Source: Cloacibacillus sp. An23
Lineage (GTDB): Bacteria > Synergistota > Synergistia > Synergistales > Synergistaceae
Direction: 5' to 3'
Assembly: GCF_002159945.1 (NCBI RefSeq)
Contig: NZ_NFJQ01000001.1
Location: 124,001-188,000, forward strand
DNA: 64,000 bases
A program made the translations under genes and the position numbers. A model generated the notes under the pieces. It did no database searches, was not told the origin of the DNA, and was given only the letters and a program-made list of their open reading frames with translations. Of the stretch, positions 1 through 9,277 are shown piece after piece; position 1 is the first letter of the stretch; each line of letters begins with the position of its first letter.

Positions 1-31
1 CGGAAAATACAAAGCGTCAGGGGGACATGAT

Positions 32-1639
32 ATGGAAAAACGTCCAGAGATAAATATCCCGAGACTCATGGCGGCCTACTACACCGAGCATCCGGACGCG
101 CGCGAAAAAGACCAGCGCGTCGCCTTCGGCACGTCCGGTCACCGCGGCTCGTCGCTCAAGCGCAGCTTCAACGAAGACCACATAGCGGCTGTCTCGCAGG
201 CGATATGCGAGTACCGAGCGGGGCGCGGCATAGCGGGGCCGCTCTTCATGGGCATGGACACGCACGCGCTCTCGGAGGCTGCGCTGCGCACCGCGGCGGA
301 GGTATTCGCCGCGAACGGCGTCGAGCTGCGTATGCAGGAGGGGTTCACATATACGCCGACGCCGGTCGTCTCGCACGCGATACTGACGTGGAACGCCGCG
401 AAACACGGCACGACAGCCGACGGCGTCGTCATCACGCCCTCGCACAACCCGCCTTCGGACGGCGGATTCAAGTACAACCCGCCGAGCGGAGGCCCGGCCG
501 GGACTGACGTTACGAAATGGATAGAAAACCGCGCGAACGAGATACTCGGAGAGGGGCTCAAGTCCGTGAAGCGCATGTCCTTCGAGCGAGCGGTCAAAGC
601 GCCGAACGCCGGCTTCGTGGACTACATAGAGGGCTACGTCTCCGGCCTCGGCGAGATAATAAAGATGGACGCGATAGCGGCCTCGGGGCTCAAAATAGGC
701 GCGGACCCGCTCGGCGGCTCGGGCATATATTTCTGGGAGCCGATAGCGGAGAGATACGGTCTCGACATCGAGGTAGTAAACAAGACGGTGGACCCGACTT
801 TCTCCTTCATGCCGCTCGACCACGACGGCAAGGTGCGCATGGACTGCTCTTCGCCGTGGGCGATGGCGAAGCTCGTCGCGCTGAAGGACAAATACGACAT
901 AGCATTCGGCAACGACCCGGACTACGACCGCCACGGCATAGTGACGCGCGCGGGGCTGATGAAGCCGAACGCCTACCTCGCCGTCGCGATAGAATACCTT
1001 TTCACGCACAGGCCGCTCTGGAGCGCTGAGGCGATGGCCGGCAAGACGCTCGTATCGAGCTCCATAATAGACCGCGCCGCCGCCGGCGTGGGGCGCAAAG
1101 TCTACGAAGTCCCCGTCGGCTTCAAGTGGTTCGTCGACGGCCTGCTCTCCGGCTCTCTCGCCTTCGGAGGCGAGGAGAGCGCCGGAGCGTCGTTCCTCCG
1201 CATGGACGGGAGCGCGTGGAGCACAGACAAGGACGGATTCATAATGAGCCTGCTCGCGGCGGAAATCACCGCCGTGACCGGAAAGACGCCCTCCGAGCTC
1301 TACGACGCGATGACGGCGCGCTACGGCGCGCCCTGCTACTCGCGCAAGGACGCGCCCGCGACGCGCGAGGAAAAGGAAAAATTAAAGAAACTCTCCCCCG
1401 CCGACGTGACGGCGGAAACTCTCGCCGGAGACAAAATCACGGCGAAGCTGACGAACGCGCCCGGCAACGGAGCGCCGATAGACGGCCTCAAGGTGACGAC
1501 GGAAAACGGCTGGTTCGCGGCCCGTCCCTCCGGCACGGAGGACATTTACAAAATCTACGCCGAAAGCTTCAAGGGCGAGGAACACCTCGCGAAGATAAAT
1601 GAAGAGGCGCGCGCGATAGTCGCGAAAGCGATAGCCTAG
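32..1639 (+). CDS. pgm: Phosphoglucomutase, alpha-D-glucose phosphate-specific
   Basis: Interconverts glucose 1-phosphate and glucose 6-phosphate in the cytoplasm, linking sugar catabolism to glycogen and cell-envelope precursors. The 535-residue protein matches the usual length of the Pgm family (about 546 in E. coli). Seen in the sequence: the N-terminal GTSGHRG segment near residue 33, the phosphoserine loop TPSHNP with Ser near 137, the metal-binding loop DPDYDRHG at 295-302, the sugar-binding GEESAG near 380, and the phosphate-binding RPSGTED near 497. All domains are present in order. The ATG follows a purine-rich GGGGGA about seven bases upstream. The gene stands alone and is followed by a hairpin with a T run. 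Confidence 0.96.
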   Translation: MEKRPEINIPRLMAAYYTEHPDAREKDQRVAFGTSGHRGSSLKRSFNEDHIAAVSQAICEYRAGRGIAGPLFMGMDTHALSEAALRTAAEVFAANGVELRMQEGFTYTPTPVVSHAILTWNAAKHGTTADGVVITPSHNPPSDGGFKYNPPSGGPAGTDVTKWIENRANEILGEGLKSVKRMSFERAVKAPNAGFVDYIEGYVSGLGEIIKMDAIAASGLKIGADPLGGSGIYFWEPIAERYGLDIEVVNKTVDPTFSFMPLDHDGKVRMDCSSPWAMAKLVALKDKYDIAFGNDPDYDRHGIVTRAGLMKPNAYLAVAIEYLFTHRPLWSAEAMAGKTLVSSSIIDRAAAGVGRKVYEVPVGFKWFVDGLLSGSLAFGGEESAGASFLRMDGSAWSTDKDGFIMSLLAAEITAVTGKTPSELYDAMTARYGAPCYSRKDAPATREEKEKLKKLSPADVTAETLAGDKITAKLTNAPGNGAPIDGLKVTTENGWFAARPSGTEDIYKIYAESFKGEEHLAKINEEARAIVAKAIA

Positions 1640-1640
1640 C

Positions 1641-1708
1641 CGCCGCGCAGCTCCAAAACACACGCCTGTATTTCGCCGCACGGACTTATGCTCCGCGCGG
1701 CGTTTTTT
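1641..1708 (+). terminator. Candidate intrinsic terminator after pgm
   Basis: An 8-bp perfect stem (CGCCGCGC at 1641-1648 pairing with GCGCGGCG at 1695-1702) is followed directly by six T. The 46-base loop is long for a terminator, so this is moderate evidence. An 11-base palindrome, ATACTAAGTAT (1761-1771), lies further downstream in the 1640-1885 gap and could be an operator for the next gene. Confidence 0.5.
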
Positions 1709-1885
1709 GTCCTTCTATCCGCCAGCAAACATATGCCTCTTAAGCATGACTTGCGCGTCCATACTAAGTATTTGTTATCCGTTTCGGGACGTTATAGACT
1801 ATGCGCGTCGAAGGGAAACGCAGACGAGAAATGCGGAAATCCCTCGAAACATCAAGAAAAAATTTTTGAAGGGAGCAACTATACA

Positions 1886-2656
1886 ATGGATGCAAAAATG
1901 CTTGACGGCAAGGTAGCTATAATCACCGGCGCGAGCTACGGGATGGGGCGCACGATGGCGGAACTCTTCGCCGAAGAAGGCGCGAAGGTCGTAATCACGG
2001 CGCGCGGCAAAGAAAAACTCGACGAGGTGGTAAAGGGCATAAACGAGAAGGGCGGCCAGGCGGTCGGAGTCGTGGCCGACACATGCTCGACCGAGGACAC
2101 GAAGCGCGTGTTCGAGACGGCGCTCAAAGAGTTCGGCGACGTGGACATCCTCATCAACAACGCCGGCATAGGCGAGCAGAAGCTCATCGACGAGACCGAC
2201 GACGACTGGATGCTCTACGTCATGAACACGAACCTCGGCGGCCCGATGCGCTATATCCGCGAGGCGCTCAAGATATTCCTTCCGAAGAACGACGGCGTCA
2301 TCATCAACATCTCCTCCGTCAACGGCACGCGCCCCTTCTGCGGCGCGACCTACACCTCGACGAAGGGCGCGCTCAACACTCTGACCAAGAACGTAGCGAT
2401 GCGCCTCATAGACACGAACATCCGCTGCAACGCCGTCGCCCCGGGCGCGACTATCACCCCGGCGCACCTCGCGAACAAGGCCGGCGAGCAGCCCGGCGGC
2501 GCCGAGATGCTGAAGTACAGCGGACATTTCGTCTACTTCCCGGGCCCCGAGTGCGAGGCGATCGACCAGGCTTACGCCTGCCTCTATCTCGCGAGCAAGA
2601 TGGGCAAGGCTGTCAAGGGACAGGTAATCCAGGTCTGCAACGGGGCTTTCCTCTAA
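1886..2656 (+). CDS. Short-chain dehydrogenase/reductase (SDR), classical type
   Basis: NAD(P)-dependent oxidoreductase of the classical SDR family; the substrate cannot be read from the sequence. The 256-residue protein has the cofactor motif TGxxxGMG at 14-21, NNAG near 90, the catalytic Ser in ISSVNG near 143, and the YxxxK pair Tyr156/Lys160. The ATG at 1886 is chosen because GAAGGGAG lies just upstream and the protein then begins directly before the first Rossmann strand. An in-frame upstream extension to 1688 adds about 66 residues unlike any SDR and crosses the pgm terminator, so it is rejected. The gene appears monocistronic, with a strong terminator after it. Confidence 0.9.
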   Translation: MDAKMLDGKVAIITGASYGMGRTMAELFAEEGAKVVITARGKEKLDEVVKGINEKGGQAVGVVADTCSTEDTKRVFETALKEFGDVDILINNAGIGEQKLIDETDDDWMLYVMNTNLGGPMRYIREALKIFLPKNDGVIINISSVNGTRPFCGATYTSTKGALNTLTKNVAMRLIDTNIRCNAVAPGATITPAHLANKAGEQPGGAEMLKYSGHFVYFPGPECEAIDQAYACLYLASKMGKAVKGQVIQVCNGAFL

Positions 2657-2675
2657 TAGACACCGGAAATTGACG

Positions 2676-2711
2676 GCGGCGGCGCGCGCCGGACACGCGC
2701 CGCCGCGTTTT
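2676..2711 (+). terminator. Intrinsic terminator after the SDR gene
   Basis: An 11-bp perfect GC stem (2676-2686 with 2696-2706), 9-base loop, then G and TTTT. It separates the SDR gene from the lactonase gene that starts at 2752. Confidence 0.75.
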
Positions 2712-2751
2712 ATCAGTTCTATTACAAGCTGCAAAACGGAGGATTTTTACG

Positions 2752-3768
2752 ATGAAAATGAAATTTATTCCCGCATTCGCCGCGGCTGCGGCGATATGCT
2801 CCGCTTCCGCCTGTTTCGCCGCGCAGAACAGCCTGACCTACGACGCGTCGGTGCTCGGGCCGTCGCCTGTTCCCGCGATGGAACGCGGCCTCCAGACCGC
2901 GGCTGCGGAACAGTGGCTCAAGGTGTCGGACGGCGCGCACGAGCTCGAAGGAGCGACATTCGGCCCGGACGGCGCGCTCTACTTCTGCGACGTCACCGCG
3001 CGCAAGGTCATGCGCGTCACGAAGGATAAGGAGCTCTCCGAATTCGCGTCTTTCAAGGACTTCGCCCCCGGAGGCCTCGCCTTCGCGCCCGACGGGCGCC
3101 TCTTCGCGGCGGCGCTCGACTTCCCGAGCGGCAGGGGCGTGATAGCCGCGATAGCCCCGGACGGCTCGAAGATGGAATACATCCTTCCGCCCGAGGCCGG
3201 CTATATGCCGAACGATGTAATCTTTGACAAAAACGGCGGATTTTACTTCAGCGACTTCAAAGGCACTCCCTCAGAGCCGAAAGGCGGTATATATTACGCG
3301 GCCCCCGACATGAAGACGGTCTCGGTAGTCGCGGCTGATTTCGCGCAGGCGAACGGCGTCGCGCTCAGCCCCGACGGGACGGTGCTGTGGGCTACGGAGT
3401 TCGGGCGCAACCTGCTCTACCGCTTCGAACTTGAAAGCGCGGTCAAGGTGTCGGAGCTCGGCACCTCCGTCCCGTACCGCTTCATCGGCCCCGCGCCGGA
3501 CTCCATGCGCACCGACGCGGACGGCAACGTCTACGTCGCGATGTACGGACAGGGGCGCGTCATGGCCTTCAACGGCAGCGGCATACCGATAGGACAGATA
3601 CTGCTGCCGGGGCGCGAAGAAGCCAGGATAGCGACGACCAGCCTCGCGATAGACCCCGGCTCGAAGGAAGCGTATATAGTCGCGCGCACCGTGAAGGACG
3701 GCGGCGGCGCGTGGATCTACAGATTCGGAGCCTTCGCGCACGGCCCCGCGGTCAACGTCAACAAGTAA
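2752..3768 (+). CDS. Exported SMP-30/gluconolactonase-like beta-propeller protein (copy 1)
   Basis: Probable periplasmic lactonase of the SMP-30/Drp35 family. Residues 1-23 form a clear signal peptide (MKMK, hydrophobic core, AxA-type cleavage before AQN). The six-bladed propeller follows, with likely divalent-metal ligands: Glu in ELEG (64-67), Asn154 in PND, Asn201 in NGVALSPDG and Asp250 in PDSM. These are the positions expected for the Glu-Asn-Asn-Asp metal site of the family. The RBS GGAGG lies nine bases before the ATG. A paralogue of similar length lies at 4871-5893 beyond a TetR gene, and both share GLQT near the mature N-terminus and the block PDSMxxDxDGNVYVAMY. The natural substrate is unknown. 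Confidence 0.85.
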   Translation: MKMKFIPAFAAAAAICSASACFAAQNSLTYDASVLGPSPVPAMERGLQTAAAEQWLKVSDGAHELEGATFGPDGALYFCDVTARKVMRVTKDKELSEFASFKDFAPGGLAFAPDGRLFAAALDFPSGRGVIAAIAPDGSKMEYILPPEAGYMPNDVIFDKNGGFYFSDFKGTPSEPKGGIYYAAPDMKTVSVVAADFAQANGVALSPDGTVLWATEFGRNLLYRFELESAVKVSELGTSVPYRFIGPAPDSMRTDADGNVYVAMYGQGRVMAFNGSGIPIGQILLPGREEARIATTSLAIDPGSKEAYIVARTVKDGGGAWIYRFGAFAHGPAVNVNK

Positions 3769-3784
3769 CAGCGCGGTAATTATA

Positions 3785-3813
3785 AAGGCCGTCAGGTTCT
3801 TCCTGACGGCCTT
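3785..3813. terminator. Bidirectional terminator between lactonase 1 and tetR
   Basis: A perfect 12-bp stem (3785-3796 with 3802-3813) around a five-base loop, AT-rich on both sides. It lies between two converging genes and can serve both strands. Confidence 0.75.
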
Positions 3814-3835
3814 AGTTCCAAATATCCGCGGCGGC

Positions 3836-4459
3836 CTAGCTCAGATACTTTTCGATAAAACGGCTCACGGCTTCGCAGAAAAGCTCGACGCTTTCGACCG
3901 CGTCCATATTCTCGTCCATCTCCCATAGGAAGCAGGCTCCGTACAGGTAGGCCGTAATCATCCGGCATATACCTGCGCAGTCCGTGTCGGGTTTCAGCTC
4001 GCCTTTCTCCCTGGCCTCTTCGAGCATCGAGAGGAGATACGAGGTGTCGGCGGCGAGACGCATGACGGGGTCGTCGTGCTCCATTACGACCCTGACCCAC
4101 AGCCGGCAGAAGTCTCTGCTCATATTCTTTTTCACGGAATGCAGATAGGTTTTCGCGTAATCCGTCAGTTTTTCCGCAATCGGCGTCTCTGGGTGCGCGT
4201 CAAGGTGCGTGAAAGAATCTTTCGGCCAGATCGCCATCATAGTGGTTTTCAGAAAATCTTCTTTCCCCGTGAAATAGTAATAGAAAGTGCCCTTAGCGAC
4301 CCCGGCCTCTTCGATGATGTCGTTCACCGAAGTGTTGTTCAGGCCGTTTTTCGCAATCAGCTCAAGACCGACCCGCATCAATTCCTCTTTTTTGCCTGTG
4401 TTTGAAGAAATTGATTCTCTTGCGGCGGCCTGAGCCGGGCTGATATATTTTTCGTTCAA
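3836..4459 (-). CDS. TetR/AcrR family transcriptional regulator
   Basis: DNA-binding repressor of 207 residues, the normal length for TetR. The helix-turn-helix spans about 29-75 (TSVNDIIEEAGVAKGTFYYYF, the signature TetR recognition helix); the rest is the ligand-binding helical domain, whose ligand cannot be inferred. The start is a TTG at 4459: GGAGGAG lies eight bases upstream and no ATG is nearby. The gene is divergent from lactonase 2 (4871) and convergent with lactonase 1, so it very likely controls one or both. A 28-base palindrome at 4687-4714 in the divergent region is the probable operator. Confidence 0.9.
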   Translation of the reverse strand: MNEKYISPAQAAARESISSNTGKKEELMRVGLELIAKNGLNNTSVNDIIEEAGVAKGTFYYYFTGKEDFLKTTMMAIWPKDSFTHLDAHPETPIAEKLTDYAKTYLHSVKKNMSRDFCRLWVRVVMEHDDPVMRLAADTSYLLSMLEEAREKGELKPDTDCAGICRMITAYLYGACFLWEMDENMDAVESVELFCEAVSRFIEKYLS

Positions 4460-4686
4460 GAAAAGGACTCCTCCTCAATAGCGTATCGGCCATATATCAA
4501 CGGACGAGCAAAGCTGATGGCACAGCCGTTAATCTAGGGACTGCGTCTCTGCGCGGATTGCTTTACCTTACACGAACTTTGGGAAAATGTCCATACAGCG
4601 AACCGCTTTTTTCTATGTAAAACAAGTGCGTGAAATTTCTCACACGACGATTGTCTTTTTTGCGAATGAGTGATATGCTTCGCATT

Positions 4687-4714
4687 GTACTGATGGTCAG
4701 TTGACCGATAGTAC
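4687..4714. promoter_or_regulatory. Candidate TetR operator in the tetR/lactonase 2 divergent region
   Basis: The 411-base gap 4460-4870 holds no gene. Within it, 4687-4714 is a dyad: outer arms GTACT and AGTAC, inner arms GGTCA and TGACC around a two-base centre, 10 of 13 positions paired. Size and symmetry suit a TetR dimer pair. I see no second copy upstream of lactonase 1 or the OYE gene. Confidence 0.55.
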
Positions 4715-4870
4715 AGCAGCTTTCCGCAGGGACGGAAAGAGCGCGCTCCCCTGTGAAAAGCCGCCGTCATGCTTCGCCGGCGCAAAGTTTCTGCGCGGAG
4801 CGCGGCGAAACGGCCTTCCGGCGTCAGTACGCATCGACGTTATAACTTTTCAAAAACGGAGGGATTTGTT

Positions 4871-5893
4871 GTGAAAATGAGAAAGAATCTGCTGGCCGCG
4901 TTGTCGGCCGCCGCGGTGATAGCCGTCTGCCAGTGCGCCTTTGCTGCGCAGGGCGGACTCGTCTACGACGAAAATTCGTCCGGGCCCACTCCCGTCCCGC
5001 CTTCGGAACGCGGCCTCCAGACCGTGCAGGCTTCGCGCTGGTTTGAGGTCACGAAAGAGATGCACGAACTTGAAGGCACGGTGCTGGCGGCGGACGGAAC
5101 GCTCTATTTCAGCGATGTGACGGCCGGCACTATCATGCGCATGACCCACGACAAGAAGCTCTCTACATTTGCCAAACTGGACGGCTTCATCGCTGGCGGC
5201 ACTGCTTTCGGGCCTGACGGACTCCTTTACGCCGCGGTCCTCAATTTCCCAAACAAGAGGGGCGGCGTCGCCTGTTTCAGCCGGGAAGGAAAAATAGAAT
5301 ATATACTGTCCCCGGACGCGGGCTATCTGCCTGACGACCTCGTGTTCGACGCCGAAGGCGGGATCTATTTCAGCGACATCAGAGGGACGGACGCCGAACC
5401 GATAGGCGGAGTCTACTACATCACCCCCGACAGGAAGACGGTAAAACCGGTGATCAAAAATCTCGCGCAGGCCAACGGCGTCGCGCTCAGCCCGGACGGC
5501 AAAGTGCTCTGGGTTGGCGAGTACGGCCGCAACAGGCTCCTGCGTTCCGAACTGGTCGCTCCGGCGGAGCTTTCGCAGCTCGGCGTATCGATCCCGTACT
5601 ATTTCACCGGCCCCGCGCCAGACTCGATGCACGTCGATAAAGACGGCAACGTCTACGTAGCGATGTACCGCCAGGGGCGCGTACTGGCCTTCAACCCCAA
5701 CGGCTTCCCTATCGGGCAGATACTTCTCGAAGGGCGCGACAAGATGATAATAGCTTCGACGAATTTCGCCATCAGCCCCGATTCTAGGGATATGTACATC
5801 GTAGCGTGCAACAACGCTGAAGGCGAGGGCGCGTGGATATTCAAAGGTGAAGCGTTCGCGCCTGGGCTTAATCCGCCGGTAAACAGCAAATAA
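4871..5893 (+). CDS. Exported SMP-30/gluconolactonase-like beta-propeller protein (copy 2)
   Basis: Paralogue of the protein at 2752-3768 (340 residues against 338), probably a periplasmic lactonase. It has a signal peptide (KMRK, hydrophobic core, cleavage after CAFAAQ) and the same propeller motifs: ELEG near 66, PDDLVFD replacing PNDV (a change at one of the expected metal ligands), NGVALSPDG, and PDSMHVDKDGNVYVAMY. The start is GTG at 4871: GGAGGG lies seven bases upstream and GTG-AAA-ATG-AGA mirrors MKMK of copy 1. An upstream ATG at 4769 would add 34 non-homologous residues. Divergent from tetR and probably under its control. Loss of the PND Asn suggests a different metal site or substrate. 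Confidence 0.83.
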   Translation: MKMRKNLLAALSAAAVIAVCQCAFAAQGGLVYDENSSGPTPVPPSERGLQTVQASRWFEVTKEMHELEGTVLAADGTLYFSDVTAGTIMRMTHDKKLSTFAKLDGFIAGGTAFGPDGLLYAAVLNFPNKRGGVACFSREGKIEYILSPDAGYLPDDLVFDAEGGIYFSDIRGTDAEPIGGVYYITPDRKTVKPVIKNLAQANGVALSPDGKVLWVGEYGRNRLLRSELVAPAELSQLGVSIPYYFTGPAPDSMHVDKDGNVYVAMYRQGRVLAFNPNGFPIGQILLEGRDKMIIASTNFAISPDSRDMYIVACNNAEGEGAWIFKGEAFAPGLNPPVNSK

Positions 5894-5930
5894 ACGCCTC
5901 TGAAGTTCGGGCAAAATCCCCACATCATAA

Positions 5931-5973
5931 GCCGGACGGCCAATTCCGCCTGCGGCGGGCCTGGCCGCCCGGC
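5931..5973. repeat. Long imperfect hairpin after lactonase 2
   Basis: Arms 5931-5942 and 5962-5973 pair over 12 positions with one mismatch, and a smaller stem (CCGCC/GGCGG) sits inside. There is no T run on the + strand, so it could be a processing/stability hairpin or a factor-independent terminator without a classic U tract. Confidence 0.4.
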
Positions 5974-6083
5974 ATCCCAACTGGAACATAATTTCTCACT
6001 GCGGCGGCAGAAGAGAGAAAATTTCACAACAGGCGCGTTCTGCGCGCATAAATAAAAAATAATCGTAAATGAGGAGGTTTAAT

Positions 6084-8012
6084 ATGTTCGATCATCTTTT
6101 CAGCCCTCTGACTATCAGAGGCAAAACGCTCAAAAACCGCTGCGTCGTCCCGGCGATGCTGACCTACTTCTGCGACACGCACGGCGACGCGACGGAAAAA
6201 TACATCGCCTACCACGAGGAAAAGGCGAAAGGCGGATTCGGCATGATAATCACCGAGGACTACGCCGTCGCCCCCAAAGGGATAAGTTTCGCCACGGTCC
6301 CGGGCCTCTGGTGCGACGCCCAGATGGAGAGCCACAGCAAGCTCGCCGAACGCGTCCACAGACACGGCGCGCTCATCCTCGTGCAGCTTTTCCACAGCGG
6401 CATGCAGGGCGACGAAGCCGTGCTGCACGAGCCGCCGAAAGCCCCGTCGCCCATAATGTCGCCCTTCGGCGACGCGGTGGCCAAGCCCTTCACCACCGAA
6501 GAGATCAAGGCTCTGACCAAACAGTTCGGAGACGCAGCGCTGCGCGCGAAAAAGTGCGGCTTCGACGGCATAGAAATACACGGCGGCCACGGCTACCTCG
6601 TAGACCAGTTCCTATCCCCGTTCATGAACAAGAGGCTCGACGAATACGGCGGAAGCGTCTGGAACCGCACGCGGTTCGCGAGGGAGATAATCCGCGACAT
6701 CCGCGAAAAGTGCGGAGAAAACTTCATTCTCGCGATGCGCGTCTCCGCCGACGAATTTGTGGAAGGCGGCCTCACCATTGAGGAATCGAAGGTCATAGCG
6801 AAAATCCTTCAGGACGCCGGAGTAGACATGCTCGACATATCGCTCGGCAACTATTCGTCGCTCGAGTTCTGCATGGCGAGCAGCCACAAGGGGCCGGGCT
6901 GGTATTCCGACTGGGCGAAGGAAATAAAGTCCGTCGTACACATACCTGTTATGGCGGTCAACCGCATCAACGACCCGTTCATAGCCGACAACATCCTCGC
7001 GGAAGGAAAATCCGACCTTATCGCCATGGGCAGAGGCTCAATCTGCGACCCGCACTTCCCGGAAAAAGCCCGGAGCGGCAGGATAGAAGACCTGAGAAAA
7101 TGCCTCGGGTGCAACGTCGGATGCGTCAACGTCCTCTGGACCGCGCACCCGATACGCTGCGTGCTCAACCCAACCGTAGGACACGAGTCCGACGGGCCGA
7201 TAACGAAAGCAGACACGCCCAAGAAAGTCGCAGTCATAGGCGCGGGGCCGGCCGGGCTGTACGCCGCCATCGCCGCCAAACAGCGCGGACACGAAGTCAC
7301 GGTCTACGAAAAAGAAAGCCATTCCGGCGGGAACTTCTACTACGCCTCATTCCCGCCCTGCAAAGGCGAAATCACAGAATTTCTTATATGGCAGCTCACG
7401 CAGTGCCGCGAGCTCGGCGTGGAAATCAAGTACGGGACGGAAATAACGCCCGAAAGCCTGCGCACGCTCGGCGCGGACCATATAATCCTCGCCACCGGCG
7501 CGCATCCTTCCGCCGCGCCGATAAAGGGGCTGGCAGAGAGCAAAATCGCCTGCTTCGCCACAGACGTGCTCGGAGGAAGCGTCAAGCCGGGCCGCCGCTG
7601 CGTCGTCATCGGAGGCGGCGAAGTCGGCGCTGAGACGGCGCATTTCCTCGCGCTCGACGAGCTGAAGAAAGTCACGATACTCGAAATGAGGGACGACATC
7701 GTGCTCGACGCGCCGGCGGCCGTAAGCGTCCCGCTTATAAAAGAGCTGAAAGACAGGGACGTGAGGATACTGACATCCGTAAACGTGACGGAGGTCAAGG
7801 ACGACTCCGTGACCTTCGCGCACCCAGACGGCAGAGTCGAGGTAATCCCGGCCGATATGGTCGTGACAGCGACGGGCTACAGGAGCTACAACCCGCTCGA
7901 GGAAGCCGCGAAGGCCTCCGGAGTGCCCTACGCCGTCGTCGGGGACGCCGTGAAGGCTAGAAACGCGCTCGAGGCGACCACGGAAGGGTACAACGCGGGC
8001 CGCGCTATCTAG
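6084..8012 (+). CDS. Old-yellow-enzyme family NADH:flavin oxidoreductase with Fe-S and FAD/NAD domains (FadH/enoate reductase-like)
   Basis: Multidomain flavoenzyme of the 2,4-dienoyl-CoA/enoate reductase family, which reduces activated C=C bonds. The 642-residue protein has an FMN-binding TIM barrel (1-330, with HGGHGYLVDQFLSP), a 4Fe-4S site with Cys340, 343, 347 and 359 (C-x2-C-x3-C-x11-C), an FAD motif GAGPAG near 386 and an NAD(P)H motif GGGEVG near 510, i.e. the complete electron path. ATG at 6084 has GAGGAGG seven bases upstream. The alcohol dehydrogenase gene begins 50 bases later with its own strong RBS; the pair is probably co-transcribed up to the terminator at 9195. Substrate unknown. 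Confidence 0.9.
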   Translation: MFDHLFSPLTIRGKTLKNRCVVPAMLTYFCDTHGDATEKYIAYHEEKAKGGFGMIITEDYAVAPKGISFATVPGLWCDAQMESHSKLAERVHRHGALILVQLFHSGMQGDEAVLHEPPKAPSPIMSPFGDAVAKPFTTEEIKALTKQFGDAALRAKKCGFDGIEIHGGHGYLVDQFLSPFMNKRLDEYGGSVWNRTRFAREIIRDIREKCGENFILAMRVSADEFVEGGLTIEESKVIAKILQDAGVDMLDISLGNYSSLEFCMASSHKGPGWYSDWAKEIKSVVHIPVMAVNRINDPFIADNILAEGKSDLIAMGRGSICDPHFPEKARSGRIEDLRKCLGCNVGCVNVLWTAHPIRCVLNPTVGHESDGPITKADTPKKVAVIGAGPAGLYAAIAAKQRGHEVTVYEKESHSGGNFYYASFPPCKGEITEFLIWQLTQCRELGVEIKYGTEITPESLRTLGADHIILATGAHPSAAPIKGLAESKIACFATDVLGGSVKPGRRCVVIGGGEVGAETAHFLALDELKKVTILEMRDDIVLDAPAAVSVPLIKELKDRDVRILTSVNVTEVKDDSVTFAHPDGRVEVIPADMVVTATGYRSYNPLEEAAKASGVPYAVVGDAVKARNALEATTEGYNAGRAI

Positions 8013-8062
8013 GATAAACAAGCAATCATAAAAATAAATAAAATTTACAAGGAGGGTCCGCC

Positions 8063-9151
8063 ATGAAATACACAAGAGGCTGCTGCGTCGTCGGAGAAAA
8101 CAAAATGGAGATCAGAGAAGACTGCGTGATGCCGGACAATCTGGCTCCGCAGGCCGCCATAGTCAAGCCGGCGATATGGACGCCGTGCACGACCGACGCC
8201 CATCTGATCGAGACCGGGCTGCGCGACTGCCCCGACCTGCTGTATAAGGCGGCGGGACATGAAATGTCCGGCACAATCATAGCCGTCGGTTCGGCGGTGA
8301 AAGATTTCAAACCCGGAGACAGGGTCGCGGCCTGCGCGGCGATGCCCGACTGGCACACTCTCGCGGCCCAGGACGGACACCCGCGCGACCGTTACTGGGA
8401 CAACACAGGCACCTTCACTGAAAGAGGCGGCTCATTCGTCGACGAATATTACGTCGAAGACGCCGAAATGAACCTGGCCCACATCCCCGACAACGTCACA
8501 TGGGACCAGTCCGTCATGGCGACCGACATGATGGCGACGGCGTTCCGCGGCGTCGAGGAGATGGAGCTGCAGTTCGGCGAGTCCGTCGCCGTCTTCGGAA
8601 TAGGCCCGGTCGGGCTGATGGGCGTGCGCGCCTGCGTCCTCAAGGGCGCTGGGAAGGTGTTCGCCATAGGCTCGAGAAACGTCTGCTTCGAGGTCGCGAA
8701 GGAGTACGGCGCGACGGAGCTGTTCAACTATCACGACGCCGACTTCCTCGACGCGATCGTAAAGGCCAACGGCGGGCAGGTCGACAGGGTGCTCGTCTGC
8801 GGCGGAAACGACCGCACGATATCCCAGGGGCTCGGAATTATGAAAAACGGCGGCACGCTCGTCAACGTCGCGGCCTACTTCGACGTGCCGAGCCTGACGA
8901 TCCCGCTCGACCTCCCTTCGTGGGGCTTCGGATACGGGGACAAGACCATAAAAGGCGTGCAGTGCGCCGGCGGCAGGCTGAAGCTGGAACGCATGCTCAG
9001 CCTCATATCGGCGGGGCGCGTGCAGCCAGAGAAGCTCATCACGCACCGCTTCCACGGCATGGAAGAGATTGAAAGCGCGATGCAGCTCTACATCAACAGA
9101 GAAAGGAGTCTGATAAAGGCGGTTGTTTACAACGACGGCGTCAAAGGTTAG
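8063..9151 (+). CDS. NADP(H)-type zinc secondary alcohol dehydrogenase (MDR family)
   Basis: Resembles the clostridial/Thermoanaerobacter secondary alcohol dehydrogenases that interconvert ketones and secondary alcohols with NADP(H). In the 362-residue protein the catalytic zinc ligands are in place: Cys42 (PCTTD), His66-Glu67 (GHE) and Asp155 (TDMM). The Rossmann motif GIGPVGLMG is at 180-187, and GSR at 203-205 matches the phosphate-binding triad that gives NADP preference in TbADH. ATG at 8063 follows AAGGAGGG. Downstream of the OYE reductase and followed by a long terminator, so the two may form a reductive pair acting on an unsaturated carbonyl compound (inference). Confidence 0.88.
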   Translation: MKYTRGCCVVGENKMEIREDCVMPDNLAPQAAIVKPAIWTPCTTDAHLIETGLRDCPDLLYKAAGHEMSGTIIAVGSAVKDFKPGDRVAACAAMPDWHTLAAQDGHPRDRYWDNTGTFTERGGSFVDEYYVEDAEMNLAHIPDNVTWDQSVMATDMMATAFRGVEEMELQFGESVAVFGIGPVGLMGVRACVLKGAGKVFAIGSRNVCFEVAKEYGATELFNYHDADFLDAIVKANGGQVDRVLVCGGNDRTISQGLGIMKNGGTLVNVAAYFDVPSLTIPLDLPSWGFGYGDKTIKGVQCAGGRLKLERMLSLISAGRVQPEKLITHRFHGMEEIESAMQLYINRERSLIKAVVYNDGVKG

Positions 9152-9194
9152 CTAAAAGGGGAGCCACGACAGAAATAACCCATCCACATCTAAT

Positions 9195-9241
9195 AAAGGC
9201 AAAGCCTCGCGGGTCTCGCGCCCGTGAGGCTTTGCCTTTTT
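9195..9241 (+). terminator. Intrinsic terminator after the alcohol dehydrogenase
   Basis: Near-perfect stem of about 18 bp (left arm AAAGGCAAAGCCTC and on, right arm mirrored) with a seven-base loop, ending in TTTTT. Also lies at the tail of the converging arsR gene. Confidence 0.88.
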
Positions 9242-9277
9242 CGTTTACCGGCGGCGTACGGATATCCGCAGTTTCGC

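Noticed and set aside
1799-2734. Long open frame opposite the SDR gene, and many similar ones opposite or out of frame with other genes
   Set aside because: High-GC coding DNA produces long antisense frames; these lack an RBS, family motifs and plausible composition, and lie wholly over well-identified genes.
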